NCBI GenBank assembly: GCA_902537815.1
Contig: CACBCS010000008.1
Span: forward strand, 17,585 to 81,584
Origin: an uncultured Pseudohongiella sp.
GTDB taxonomy: Bacteria > Pseudomonadota > Gammaproteobacteria > Pseudomonadales > Pseudohongiellaceae
DNA length: 64,000 nt
Direction of reading: 5' to 3'
Below are positions 25,489-34,390 of the stretch, in pieces. The notes beneath the pieces are model-generated. The model had not been told where the DNA came from, did not search any database, and saw only the letters and a list, made by a program, of their open reading frames with translations. The translations under genes and the position numbers were made by a program. Each line of letters opens with the position of its first letter. Position 1 is the stretch's first letter.

Positions 25489-25543
25489 ATATTCCAGGCA
25501 CACGACTAACTTTATTCGTAAGTGTATTGAAGAATTGCGCACC

Positions 25544-26761
25544 TTATTGGCCTAGCTTGAATTTTCGCCGCAGATGCACTGTGGCTACCAGCAGTAGGGT
25601 TCCCGCAAGAATTGAACAGAATAGAGTCCACAGGTGCTTTGGTTCAGAACCGGCTGTAGTCAGAACTGCTGTTGTCCCTTCGTATTCAGAGCCGTATAGG
25701 AAATCGGAAAGGTCTGCCGGAAGCTGATAGCGTACTTCGTCAAAGCTGGCAAACGGGTTGAGACCGATTCCGGTGCCGTAAACGAGGCTGAAAGGATCCC
25801 GCGGATCGACTGCGTCAGGCATCACCATGGCCACTGCCAGGCTGGCCTTCCCGGCGATCTTGCCGTCTTCGCCGGTTCCGGCGAACAAAATGCTGCCCTG
25901 AACCGGCCGAAATAGCGTCTCATTCTGAATCAGTGCCAGTCGCTTTTGCTGAAGACGGGCGGTGCTGCCGCGCAGGCCCAGCAGCAGCAGATTGCCCTCT
26001 ACCGCCTGTTCGCCCAGAGTGCGCTCCAAATTTGAATAGGCGCGACTGCCGATCAGCATGTCTCCCAGTCGTCCATGTCCCATGTAGGCCACAGCAATAT
26101 CCAGACTGGCGCGGTCAGCCAGTTCGGTAGTGAATTGGCGCACAAGACCCGCGTCCAGCAGGCCGCTCCAATCTAGCTCCGCCAATGTTTCCAGCGCCGA
26201 GATTTCATTCCTCGCTGTTTGGCTGAATTCGGAATTGATCAGATAGGCTTCAGCAACCCGTCTGGCGGCATTGCGCACCCCCCGGGTCAGTGCCCAGCTG
26301 GTGATGGTGGCTCGGCTGATCGTATCGATATCAGTCCCTAATCTGAATGCGTCCGCAATCGACTTGTTCGTCAGTTGCTGCGTGAAGCCCGCATCCTCGA
26401 CAAAATCACCGCGAAAACTCCTGTAGGATTCGGTGTAGTACAACACTTTTGTGCCTGTCAGAACGCCCTCAAGATCCATACCAACCAGCAGATGAAGCGG
26501 ACCGCTGAAGCCGACCTCTTCAGGCGGGATGTCCGGCGTGGTAAACACCAGGCCAACCAGTTGTTCCTGTTCAGGGTCGCTGAATGCTCTGATAACCGGA
26601 GGGCTGCCGCTCTTCTGGGAAAAGCTGATGGCCTGAGGCATCACCTCGAAGAGCCAGTCTGACTGCAGATTGCGCCACTGCTGCTGGCTCCAGGCTGCAT
26701 CCGGGCAGACAATCAGAAAAAACAGTAAGAGTCCGCAGACGCTTGAGTGATGATTGTTCAT
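25544..26761 (-). CDS. exported FMN-binding-domain protein, NosR N-terminal-like
   Basis: A 405-residue protein. ATG 26761 is chosen over an upstream ATG because it begins a normal signal peptide (cleavage near AWSQ, residue 25). The region GPLHLLVGMDLEGVLTGTKVLYYTES is the FMN-binding fold of NosR/RnfG, and DTISRATIT (D146-T154) is the flavinylation motif, in which T152 would carry covalent FMN. A single C-terminal transmembrane helix follows residue 375 with a basic tail, but NosR's iron-sulfur half is absent. It may act as a periplasmic one-electron carrier near the membrane. Convergent with the SulP gene. Confidence 0.75.
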   Translation of the reverse strand: MNNHHSSVCGLLLFFLIVCPDAAWSQQQWRNLQSDWLFEVMPQAISFSQKSGSPPVIRAFSDPEQEQLVGLVFTTPDIPPEEVGFSGPLHLLVGMDLEGVLTGTKVLYYTESYRSFRGDFVEDAGFTQQLTNKSIADAFRLGTDIDTISRATITSWALTRGVRNAARRVAEAYLINSEFSQTARNEISALETLAELDWSGLLDAGLVRQFTTELADRASLDIAVAYMGHGRLGDMLIGSRAYSNLERTLGEQAVEGNLLLLGLRGSTARLQQKRLALIQNETLFRPVQGSILFAGTGEDGKIAGKASLAVAMVMPDAVDPRDPFSLVYGTGIGLNPFASFDEVRYQLPADLSDFLYGSEYEGTTAVLTTAGSEPKHLWTLFCSILAGTLLLVATVHLRRKFKLGQ

Positions 26762-26894
26762 CTCGCTAAACCTGAGCCGGACCTGATGAGGGAGTTGGAC
26801 GCCATCAGAGTCTAACATCACTGCCGCTTGAGCGGGTGACCGTGGTGGCTATTCTTCCATTGTTGAGCTTGGCGCGGTCTTGTCAGAGAATGCG

Positions 26895-27314
26895 ATGATG
26901 CACTCGGATTTTTCTTTGCGATATCAGCTCACTGCCCGTCCCTGGTGGATGCAGCTGCTGCTGGCGTTTAGCATTTTTATGACCTTTGTCTATCTGCCCT
27001 GGGACGTTTTGATCAAGCCGTTGGGCGAAGATCAAGAGGTTTGGTTCGGTGTGCTTTTTACCGGCTGGTTTGCCAAACTAGGCGGATTGCTGCACTGGCT
27101 GGTTTATGGTGCAGCAAGCTACGGCTATCTTAAAATGAAACGCTGGATGCACCCGTGGTCTGTCATCTATCTGCTGCAGATTGCTCTGGGTATGCTGGTC
27201 TGGAGTCTGCTTGATGAGCGCGGCGGTGGTTTGGCGACTGGTTCAATTGTCGCAGGGTGTTTCCTGCTGATTGCCTATTTCAGCTGGCGGGAACGTGCCA
27301 GATTCGACGGCTAG
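26895..27314 (+). CDS. four-helix membrane protein of unknown function
   Basis: About 139 residues with four predicted transmembrane helices (around WWMQLLLAFSIFMTFVYL, GLLHWLVYGAASYGYL, VIYLLQIALGMLVWSLL and SIVAGCFLLIAYFSW). The start is uncertain: TTG 26880, ATG 26895 or ATG 26898 are all in frame and none has a strong ribosome site. The proline/tryptophan-rich helix 1-2 connection (LPWDVLIKPLGEDQEVWFG) is distinctive. It is divergent from the flavoprotein gene and 26 bases upstream of the lipoprotein gene at 27341, probably in the same transcript. No family recognised. Confidence 0.65.
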   Translation: MMHSDFSLRYQLTARPWWMQLLLAFSIFMTFVYLPWDVLIKPLGEDQEVWFGVLFTGWFAKLGGLLHWLVYGAASYGYLKMKRWMHPWSVIYLLQIALGMLVWSLLDERGGGLATGSIVAGCFLLIAYFSWRERARFDG

Positions 27315-27340
27315 GTTTGACGGCGAGATTGGAGTCACAG

Positions 27341-28240
27341 ATGCGCACAGGTTTCAGATTCGCCAAGATTTCGAAGGCTTTACCAGGTCTCATCTGCTGT
27401 CTGGCTCTTCATGCCTGCTCACCGGGCCAGGACCGCGAGTTGAATGTGACATTCGTGACTGAGTTCCCCGATTCACTGGAGGAAAGCTCCGCGCTGGCCA
27501 TTGCAGATGAAGTGGTCTGGACATTGAACGACAGCGGCAATACCGCCGTCCTGTTTGCCCTGTCCCTACAAGGTCAGATTCTGGCTGAAGTCCCCATTGG
27601 CAATGCGCGCAATGTCGATTGGGAGTCGCTGGCTCAGGACCAATCCCATTTTTTTGTGGCGGACACCGGGAATAATCTGAACACCCGTGATCGCCTAGTC
27701 ATCTATCGCATCCCCAAACCGCGATTGGATTCAGAGAACATCGCTGCAGAGTTAATTTCGGTCAGATATGCAGGGTATGAATCGGGCAATATGTCTTCCC
27801 ATAATTTTGATGCAGAGGCACTGGCGGTGCGCGGTGATGAGCTCTGGCTATTTTCGAAAAACCGGGGGAATGGCAATTCAGATCTCTATCGATTACCCAA
27901 GCTGCCCGGCGATTATGTCGTTGAGATTAGCCAATCCCTGCCGGTGCGGTCATTGGTCACAGCTGCAGACATTCATCCGGAAACCTCTGAGCTGGTGCTC
28001 ATCAGCACTCGGCGAGAAGATTTCGGCTCGCAATCCCTGATCTGGTTTGCGCCGACCACTGGCGGGGGGGTTGACTGGGAGCGGCATCGGGTCGCACATC
28101 TGGCGCCTTCAGATCAGTGGGAAGCTGTTGTTTGGCTGGATGAGGCAGAAGTATTGCTCAGTCATGAAAGTAACACCCGCGGATTTGCAGGGCTCGGCCG
28201 CTTTCAGAAGCGCTTGGCGAATCAGGGTCCGACAGACTAG
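27341..28240 (+). CDS. lipoprotein with predicted beta-propeller fold
   Basis: A 299-residue protein from ATG 27341, preceded by GGAG. The signal ends in CLALHAC, a lipobox. The mature sequence has propeller-like repeats: SALAIADEVVWTLNDSGNTAVLFALSLQ, WESLAQDQSHFFVADTGNN and EALAVRGDELWLFSKNRGN. FVADTGNN and aspartate-rich turns resemble secreted phytase-like or SdiA-regulated propellers, but no active site is clear. An in-frame extension back to 27257 overlaps the membrane protein gene and has no signal. Probably periplasm-facing and lipid-anchored. Function not assigned. Confidence 0.72.
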   Translation: MRTGFRFAKISKALPGLICCLALHACSPGQDRELNVTFVTEFPDSLEESSALAIADEVVWTLNDSGNTAVLFALSLQGQILAEVPIGNARNVDWESLAQDQSHFFVADTGNNLNTRDRLVIYRIPKPRLDSENIAAELISVRYAGYESGNMSSHNFDAEALAVRGDELWLFSKNRGNGNSDLYRLPKLPGDYVVEISQSLPVRSLVTAADIHPETSELVLISTRREDFGSQSLIWFAPTTGGGVDWERHRVAHLAPSDQWEAVVWLDEAEVLLSHESNTRGFAGLGRFQKRLANQGPTD

Positions 28241-28248
28241 CGACAAAC

Positions 28249-29190
28249 TCAAACGGCCGGATTTTCGACAGCATCAGTGGTCTCTCCGGTTTGCCAGGCA
28301 GCAATCAGACATCCGGTCACAATCATGGCGGTACCCAACAGCGTTGTGAAGGTGAGGGTTTCAGAGAAAAAAATCCAGCCGAGCAGGGCAGCCCAGGCAA
28401 ATGCCGTGTACTCAACCGGAAGTAAGGTACTTGCCGGCGCCCTTGCATAGGCCCAGGACATCATCAGCATCGAAAACAGTCCAAGAATTGAAGCAGTGAA
28501 CAGCTGCGGGACCATTGCGAGGGGCGGAACCACGGCAAGGATCGGGGCCAGTGTGCCGAAAACAAGAATAACCGTCAGATTCTGGAAAAATCCGATTTCT
28601 GTGGGCGCCGCTACCAGCGCTTGCTGCCGCTGAAGGATAAGGTTATAGGCATAAAGGACGGCCGAGCAGAGAATCGCAAGAATGCCCTGACCCATTTCGA
28701 CGTTGTAGTTTCCGCTCAGCCGGCCACCGATTACCACCCCGGCGCCGATCAGACCAATGACTGACGCGACAATCGAGCGTCGATTGATATGCTCGTGCAG
28801 GATCACCGCGGATAAATACAGGGCGACCAGGGGCGCGATAAAAGATAAGCCAATGGCTTCCGCTACCGGCAAATATTTCAATCCCCAGAAGAACAGAAAA
28901 GCCATGATCGACACAACGAAGCCGCGCCAGACGTGTAACTTAAGCACCGATCGTGATGGCCGCACCGGCTTGCGCCAACAGTACAAACTTCCAGCGAGAA
29001 CGATAGTGATCAGGCTGCGCCAGAACATGGCGTTGTAGGCGCCGACCTGCAGTGCCAGTCCCTTCATGGCAACATCCATACCCGAGTAGGTCGCGATGCC
29101 CAGAGCGGCAGCGACAAACGCGACAGATAGAGGCTTTAGTTGATGCTGCAAGGGTATTCGCTGCTCTTTCGTTTGAAGACGGCGAAGCAT
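28249..29190 (-). CDS. DMT-superfamily (EamA) transporter
   Basis: A 313-residue inner-membrane protein with ten predicted helices in two EamA repeats. The first repeat contains MFWRSLITIVLAGSLY and VAEAIGLSFIAPLVALYLSAVILHE; the second includes LLPVEYTAFAWAALLGWIFFSETLTFTTLLGTAMIVTGC, the highly conserved EamA closing motif. Such carriers usually export amino acids, nucleobases or other metabolites (RhaT/YdcZ/RarD group). It converges on the lipoprotein gene with eight bases between stops. A run of nine G lies about 50 bases upstream of its start. Confidence 0.88.
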   Translation of the reverse strand: MLRRLQTKEQRIPLQHQLKPLSVAFVAAALGIATYSGMDVAMKGLALQVGAYNAMFWRSLITIVLAGSLYCWRKPVRPSRSVLKLHVWRGFVVSIMAFLFFWGLKYLPVAEAIGLSFIAPLVALYLSAVILHEHINRRSIVASVIGLIGAGVVIGGRLSGNYNVEMGQGILAILCSAVLYAYNLILQRQQALVAAPTEIGFFQNLTVILVFGTLAPILAVVPPLAMVPQLFTASILGLFSMLMMSWAYARAPASTLLPVEYTAFAWAALLGWIFFSETLTFTTLLGTAMIVTGCLIAAWQTGETTDAVENPAV

Positions 29191-29239
29191 ACCTCAAACC
29201 TCAGCTCTGAACGAGAAGCGGCCGTCCCGACTATTTCCC

Positions 29240-29248
29240 GGGGGGGGG
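29240..29248. repeat. G9 homopolymer upstream of DMT transporter
   Basis: Nine consecutive G within CCC(G)9TT, some 50 bases upstream of the DMT carrier's start codon on the other strand. Such tracts are prone to slipped-strand change and could alter promoter spacing, although this is a single short tract. Confidence 0.5.
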
Positions 29249-29301
29249 TTGGTTGCCGGCAGTAACCCGGCACTAGGGCGGGTTAGCGACCGCCGCCCGG
29301 C

Positions 29302-29661
29302 TTATTTGTTGCGAGTCATGGTCCAGGGCACGTTGCTGCCCTAGGCGGACGCGATACCATCCGCAGTATCGCCTTTAAGAGTTGCTGTCATGACATAGGT
29401 CATCGAAGCCCCATCGCGGTTGATCTTAAAGTTGATGGAGCTCCCTTCGATTGTGCCCTCTTCGATGGGCCAGGTTCTTCCGTTGCCCAGATCGAATTGA
29501 CCGGTCAACACGCCGGCTTCCGCTTTTAGAGTTACGACTGCATCTACCGTGCCCATCTGGATGCTCATTTGAAATTGCCATTGGCTTTCCGGTAAGGATT
29601 GCGCTGAGCTGACAGTCAGATAGGTTGCCTGGGCAGTTAAAAGCGAAATTTGTCTGAACAT
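29302..29661 (-). pseudogene. small secreted protein gene interrupted by an in-frame TAG
   Basis: From ATG 29661, with AGAGGG upstream, a protein of 106 residues runs to TAG 29341-29343: an N-terminal segment (ISLLTAQATYLTV), then repeats of short strands such as VLTGQFDLGNGRTWPIEEGTIEGSSINFKI. Beyond the TAG the same frame continues GSNVPWTMTRNK and ends at TAA 29302-29304. That tail is the usual C-terminus of this family of small secreted beta-proteins, so the TAG is a premature nonsense codon 12 codons short of the ancestral end. The truncated product may still be made. Annotated as pseudogene with doubt. Confidence 0.6.
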
Positions 29662-29843
29662 TCTATAACCCTCTTCTTGTGATCGACGGGCGTCATAATC
29701 ATCCCATGAGAAAGCGGATGTGTTTTGCAGGTAACACGCCGACCAATGATGTCCGGTTTCCTGATTCCTTTCGTGTGCATATATGCTAGAGTCCCAGCAT
29801 GTCTGGCCAATGGCAGGCTTCTGCGCAGCCAGCGAGGATCGCC

Positions 29844-30530
29844 ATGAAAACAGTTGCGCTTGTCTCTTCGGTTTGCTTATTTTTCTGCGGCTCTGTCTTC
29901 TCACAGACGTCGATCAGCGGCGTCTGGCTACTTAACGGCCCGGGCACAGAAAGTGCTATTCAGCTCACACCCCTGGGTGAACAGATCCGCGCGGACTATG
30001 ATCTGCTCGTAGATGATCCCAGTCTGTCTTGCACCCCGGCCAGTGTTTCAAGAATTTGGGCCAACCCCAATTCTCGGATCAAGATCACCGAGCAGGCCGA
30101 TGCTATTGAGATCAGCTACGAGTTGTTCGACCTGCGTCGCCACATCCCGTTAGGAGATGACTCTGTTATGTCGGATTCCCCGAGCACCAGAAATCTCTCT
30201 GGCACTCTGTTTGCGGAGATGGGCTCATCCTTTGCCTTCTATGAGGGCACCACGCTGATCATTGAATCGCGAAATCACGCGCCCGGATACATCAGAACAT
30301 CGCGGGGCATTCCTCAGTCATCGAACACTGTCGCGATTGAGGAGATTAAGGTGAGAGACGGTGAGCTGCATATTACGCATACCTACCGCGACGAATCCTT
30401 GTTCGACGCACCTCTCGTTCTGGAATACTCGTTTCGTTGGATTGAGGCAGAAGATGTAGACATCTATTCCTGCACGGACGCCGATTATGATTGGTTTCTC
30501 GAACTGAATAACAAATTCGACAGTAAGTAA
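29844..30530 (+). CDS. exported protein of unknown function
   Basis: A 228-residue protein with a signal peptide (cleavage near VFSQ, residue 20); GAGGA precedes the ATG. The mature part starts SISGVWLLNGPGTESAIQLTPLG and has a DPSLSC motif, then GTTLIIESRNH and RDGELHITHTYRDES. The GVW opening and the LIIES strand echo the larger secreted family at 4488-5495, so it may be a shortened relative. Two cysteines (about C56 and C216) could pair. It begins a three-gene plus-strand operon with DUF6152 and TPR genes. No function recognised. Confidence 0.75.
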   Translation: MKTVALVSSVCLFFCGSVFSQTSISGVWLLNGPGTESAIQLTPLGEQIRADYDLLVDDPSLSCTPASVSRIWANPNSRIKITEQADAIEISYELFDLRRHIPLGDDSVMSDSPSTRNLSGTLFAEMGSSFAFYEGTTLIIESRNHAPGYIRTSRGIPQSSNTVAIEEIKVRDGELHITHTYRDESLFDAPLVLEYSFRWIEAEDVDIYSCTDADYDWFLELNNKFDSK

Positions 30531-30564
30531 GGCAAAAGAGGAAGAGAGGGAACGAAGGCAAAAA

Positions 30565-30963
30565 ATGAACAATTTTTCCACGACAGCTAAGCACCTTCTG
30601 ATGATCGCGCTTGGTCTAGGTGCGTGTTTGTCCATGACGCTGGATGCTCATCATTCCACCAACGCCAATTTTACCCAGGAGATCGTCTCAGTAGAGGGGA
30701 CCATTGAGCGGGTGCGATTCGTGAATCCTCACGCATCGGTTCTGATCAGGCATGTCGACGCAGAGGGGCAGGAGATTTTCTGGCTCATCGAGTCGGGCGC
30801 TCGAACTACCCTCGAGCGGCAGGGCGTGACACTCGAGCATCTGGAGATCGGATCAACGGTAACAGCAACCGGGCGTAAGGGAAGGCGTGACTTCACCATG
30901 TATCTCCAGAAGATTACCTACGAAGACGGCACGGAATTCATTCCGCAGCCGGAACTCAACTGA
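30565..30963 (+). CDS. DUF6152-family exported protein
   Basis: A 132-residue protein with a signal sequence followed by AHHSTNANFTQEIVSVEGTIERVRFVNPHASVLIRHVD. The AHHS..F..., GTI..V.F.NPH pattern and the closing tract GSTVTATGRKGRRDF are diagnostic of DUF6152, a periplasmic OB-like beta-barrel family of unknown function that often accompanies secreted WWEGDTLVIET-type proteins. The paired histidines could bind a metal. It lies 34 bases after an exported protein and 33 bases before a TPR gene in the same orientation. Confidence 0.85.
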   Translation: MNNFSTTAKHLLMIALGLGACLSMTLDAHHSTNANFTQEIVSVEGTIERVRFVNPHASVLIRHVDAEGQEIFWLIESGARTTLERQGVTLEHLEIGSTVTATGRKGRRDFTMYLQKITYEDGTEFIPQPELN

Positions 30964-30996
30964 TAGGAATGGATAGGCTGAACGGGTAATCTGGCA

Positions 30997-31959
30997 ATGG
31001 CAGAACGCTCACAGACTCAAATGCAGAAAAACAACCGCGCCCGGGTCGCCGTGCTTTATGTTTTTCTCTCGCTGTCTTCCTTCTCGTTCGGTGACGCTTT
31101 GTTGCCGCAGGTGCCTGAAGGCGTCCAGGCGATGTCTTTGTCAGGAGAGCCCCTGGTTTCCGCCGAGCCCAGTGACAATACCCTAAATAATCTGGCACAG
31201 GCCCGGACGGAATACGAGGCAGAACCGGGGATTGCGGAAAACATTATATGGTATGGCCGCCGAACCGCTTACGCAGGTGATTATCGCCGCGCCATTGATA
31301 TATTCACGGAGGGGGTCGAAAAGTTTCCCGAGGATCCCCGGTTCTTCCGGCATCGCGGCCATCGTTATCTTTCCATCCGCGAGTTCGATCATGCCATTGC
31401 CGATCTGGAGAGGGCGGCGGATTTGATGGATGGAACGCCCGTTGCGGTTGAGCCTGATGGTCTGCCGAATGCGCAGAATATCCCGCTGACGACCACTCAG
31501 GGTAACGTGTGGTATCACCTGGGTCTGGCCAACTATCTGAAGCAGGACTGGCTCCGTGCGCTGGAGGCGTTTCGTCGCGGGTACAGTCTTGGTGGCTACG
31601 ACGACAATCTGGTCTCTACCGGGCACTGGATCTACATGATTCTGCGTCTGATGGGCAGAGAAGCCGACGCGCTTGCCGCGCTTGTTGAGATCTCCGCCGA
31701 GATGGAGATCATCGAAAACATGAGTTACCACCAACTGTGTCTGCTTTATAAAGGCGAAGCGTCACTTGAAGACATGATGGCAGCGGACGGTGATGACCCA
31801 AGTAATGCCGCAGTTGTCTATGGGGTTGCCAATTATCTCTATTACAACGGAGACCGTCAGGGTGCCGATGATCTGTTACGCCGTCTGGTGTCAGGGTCAA
31901 GCTGGAGCGCGTTCGGATTTATCGCGGCTGAAGCCGACCTGGCAAATCCGAATCGCTGA
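30997..31959 (+). CDS. exported tetratricopeptide-repeat protein
   Basis: A 320-residue protein with an N-terminal hydrophobic signal (VAVLYVFLSLSSFSFGDA). TPR-like helix pairs are visible at WYGRRTAYAGDYRRAIDIFTEG, FFRHRGHRYLSIREFDHAIADLERA and WYHLGLANYLKQDWLRALEAFRRG, and the C-terminal third has further helical repeats (VVYGVANYLYYNGDRQGADDLL). TPRs mediate protein-protein contacts; here probably in the periplasm. It is the third gene of the 29844-31959 operon. Partner unknown. Confidence 0.8.
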   Translation: MAERSQTQMQKNNRARVAVLYVFLSLSSFSFGDALLPQVPEGVQAMSLSGEPLVSAEPSDNTLNNLAQARTEYEAEPGIAENIIWYGRRTAYAGDYRRAIDIFTEGVEKFPEDPRFFRHRGHRYLSIREFDHAIADLERAADLMDGTPVAVEPDGLPNAQNIPLTTTQGNVWYHLGLANYLKQDWLRALEAFRRGYSLGGYDDNLVSTGHWIYMILRLMGREADALAALVEISAEMEIIENMSYHQLCLLYKGEASLEDMMAADGDDPSNAAVVYGVANYLYYNGDRQGADDLLRRLVSGSSWSAFGFIAAEADLANPNR

Positions 31960-31982
31960 GCCGTATCGCTGTCACCTGCCAC

Positions 31983-32693
31983 CTAAAAGGGAAGAAGCCG
32001 ATACAGCGTTGCTGCGAGGACACCGCCGGTCAGAGGGCCAAGCACCGGCACCCAGGCATAGCTCCAGTTATTCGGGCCTTTGCCTTCGATAGGCAGTATG
32101 GCATGGGCCAGCCGCGGCCCCAGATCTCTGGCGGGATTGATCGCATATCCGGTAGTTCCCCCCATACCCAGCCCGATTCCGAATACCAGCAGCGCGACGG
32201 GTAAGGCATCCAGAGCGCCCAGACCCACATCCGGTTCGGCAATGTAAAGCACGCCCAGGACCAGCACAAAAGTCGCAATAATTTCACACAGCAGATTTAT
32301 CGGTGTGTTCGGGATAGCGGGTGCAGTACTGAAAACACCCAGTTTTGTCGCCGGGTCTTCGGTGGCATTGAAGTGGTCCTTGAACTGAAGCCAGCAGCAC
32401 ACCGCTCCCAGAAAGGCGCCGATCATCTGAGCAGTGAGATAGGCGGGTACCAGCCCCCATGAAAAATTTCCTGCTGCGGCCAGCCCCAGCGTCACGGCTG
32501 GATTGAGATGGGCCCCGCTGACGTCGGCGGTCATGAAAACCGCAATAAAGACCGCGATTCCCCAGCCCCAGGTGATGACGATCCATCCGCTTTCATTGCC
32601 TGCTGTTCCGGCGAGTGAGACGTTGGCGTTCACGCTGTGTCCCACCAGAACTAGAATAAAAGTACCGAGTATCTCCCCGAGAAACGCTTCCAT
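31983..32693 (-). CDS. aquaglyceroporin (MIP/GlpF-like channel)
   Basis: A 236-residue channel from ATG 32693, with six transmembrane helices and the two pore half-helices GAHLNPAVT and AINPARDLGP. The aspartate after the second NPAR is characteristic of glycerol-conducting GlpF rather than pure water channels. An in-frame start 26 codons upstream would add a charged, non-conserved leader and is not used. It would move glycerol or small neutral solutes across the inner membrane. It is divergent from a 2-hydroxyacid oxidase; no glycerol kinase is nearby. Confidence 0.88.
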   Translation of the reverse strand: MEAFLGEILGTFILVLVGHSVNANVSLAGTAGNESGWIVITWGWGIAVFIAVFMTADVSGAHLNPAVTLGLAAAGNFSWGLVPAYLTAQMIGAFLGAVCCWLQFKDHFNATEDPATKLGVFSTAPAIPNTPINLLCEIIATFVLVLGVLYIAEPDVGLGALDALPVALLVFGIGLGMGGTTGYAINPARDLGPRLAHAILPIEGKGPNNWSYAWVPVLGPLTGGVLAATLYRLLPF

Positions 32694-33097
32694 AGCAGCT
32701 GCCTTATTTTTAGATTGGGTATGCCTGGCTTCAGTTGCAGACGCGTTCGCCGGTGAGACGAGCTTCGTCACGCTTCAGCATTCGAGCGGACTTGTAATCG
32801 CCCTCCGAAACTCCCGCTACTATAGGCAAAATTGTGCCAGGTCGCCACTTTGCGCATCGCTGTTTCCGTGGTTGCCGCTGCATCGACATGATCTGAAGCC
32901 CCGGGGGCGCTGATGCCTTTTACCAAAGGACAGGGGGTGAGCGAGATGTGAGCAAGCTGCGCCATGTGGTGCGTTTGCAGTACTGGACAACTGCCGTTCG
33001 GGCCGCTAGGTTGAAGGTAGAAGACAGTGCGTTCTCCCTTGCGGGTGTACGCAAAAAAGTTTCCTTAGGGATAAACAGGGAGCACAGGGAGAGACTG
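32694..33097. other. 404-base divergent intergenic region, no gene seen
   Basis: Between the channel and oxidase starts. It must hold both promoters, but no convincing sigma-70 pair or operator palindrome was recognised. In-frame extensions of both genes exist and lack family similarity. Confidence 0.5.
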
Positions 33098-34354
33098 ATG
33101 TCCATGAAAGCCGATTCTGACACCAAGACCGCAATGAATAAGCGCGTTGACCGCAGGGAACTGCTCAAGTTTCTTGCCGCCAGCCCGCTACTGACCAGCT
33201 ATTCCGCGTTCGCTCAGGAAGCCGAGGAAGTGCTCGGTGAGCGCCTGACAGATCCGTCAGAGGTCATCAACGTGTTTGAGATGGAAGCGGTTGCGCGCAA
33301 AAACATTCCGCCGGCACACCTCGGCTATTTAAATACGGGCGTAGACAGTGACAATACGCTGAGGGCCAATCGGGACGGGTTTACCCGATTTCAGATCAAG
33401 CCCCGTCGACTGGTGGATGTGAGTAAGACTGACACGCGGGTCAATATCCTCGGCACTGAAGCGAGTTCGCCGATTTTCCTTTGTCCGGTTGGCAGTCAGG
33501 GGGCCTACCATCCTGAGGCTGAACTGGGTACTGCACGAGCGGCGGCTGCCAAAGGGCATCACATGGTGCTGTCAACGCAATCCTCGACGGCTGTCGAAGC
33601 GGTTGCGGAAGCGAAAGGTGCGCCCATCTGGCATCAGCTCTACCCGACTGACCGCTGGGAATACACGGTTGCGATGCTGCAGCGCGCTGAGGCCGCCGGA
33701 TGCACAGCAGTGTGTTTGACCATTGATCTGCCCGGCGGGCGCAATACTGAAACTCAGTCGATTCTCATGAGAGAAGATGACAGAACCTGCTCAAACTGTC
33801 ATACAGGCCAGGCCAAGCCGATGTTTGACGGACTGGATATGCGCGGCGTGGGTCTGAACAACCCGGCTCTGACCTGGGAAGTCATCGGCCGCATGAAGGA
33901 GGTGACCTCCATGAATGTGATCATCAAAGGGGTCGAGGTCGGGGCAGATGCGGCTCTTGCTGTGCAATATGGTGCTGACGGCATCTGGGTCTCCAACCAT
34001 GGCGGGCGGGCAACCGAGACCGAGAGAGGCACAATCGAGTGTCTGCCGGACATCGTGGCCGCCGTGAATGGCCGGGTGCCGATCATCGTCGACAGTGGAT
34101 TTCGTCGGGGCACCGACATCTACAAGGCGCTGGCTCTCGGAGCCTCCGCGGTAGGGATTGGCAGACCTTATTGCTGGGGTCTGGGTGCGTTTGGTCAGGC
34201 CGGTGTCGAGCGGGTATTGGACCTGCTGAATCGTGAGCTGCTGATTACCATGCGGGGAAGCGGTACGCCGACTATTGCCTCCATCGGTTCTGACTATGTG
34301 CATGATGCCGGCTATCGGGTGCCCCGTGGGACGCTGGGCCGCGAGCTGCTGTAG
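33098..34354 (+). CDS. Tat-exported FMN-dependent alpha-hydroxy acid oxidase/dehydrogenase
   Basis: A 418-residue enzyme from ATG 33098 with GGGAGAG upstream. The leader MNKRVDRRELLKFLAASP holds a twin-arginine pair, suiting a prefolded flavoprotein. The body is the LldD/glycolate oxidase TIM barrel: PIFLCPVGSQGAYHPEAE, WHQLYPTDRWEY, IKGVEVGADAALAVQYGADG, SNHGGRATETERGTIECLP with the catalytic histidine, and DSGFRRGTDIYKALALGA for FMN phosphate. The HGGR motif is followed by ATE instead of the common QLD, so the substrate pocket may differ. It oxidises lactate, glycolate or a related 2-hydroxyacid in the periplasm. Confidence 0.85.
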   Translation: MSMKADSDTKTAMNKRVDRRELLKFLAASPLLTSYSAFAQEAEEVLGERLTDPSEVINVFEMEAVARKNIPPAHLGYLNTGVDSDNTLRANRDGFTRFQIKPRRLVDVSKTDTRVNILGTEASSPIFLCPVGSQGAYHPEAELGTARAAAAKGHHMVLSTQSSTAVEAVAEAKGAPIWHQLYPTDRWEYTVAMLQRAEAAGCTAVCLTIDLPGGRNTETQSILMREDDRTCSNCHTGQAKPMFDGLDMRGVGLNNPALTWEVIGRMKEVTSMNVIIKGVEVGADAALAVQYGADGIWVSNHGGRATETERGTIECLPDIVAAVNGRVPIIVDSGFRRGTDIYKALALGASAVGIGRPYCWGLGAFGQAGVERVLDLLNRELLITMRGSGTPTIASIGSDYVHDAGYRVPRGTLGRELL

Positions 34355-34390
34355 ACGTGATTTTTTGAGTTGGTGTTAAGGGGGTGGCGC

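Noticed and set aside
32694..33097. Upstream start of the aquaglyceroporin (residue 1 at 32771)
   Set aside because: The added 26 residues are polar and unlike MIP leaders; ATG 32693 begins directly before helix 1.
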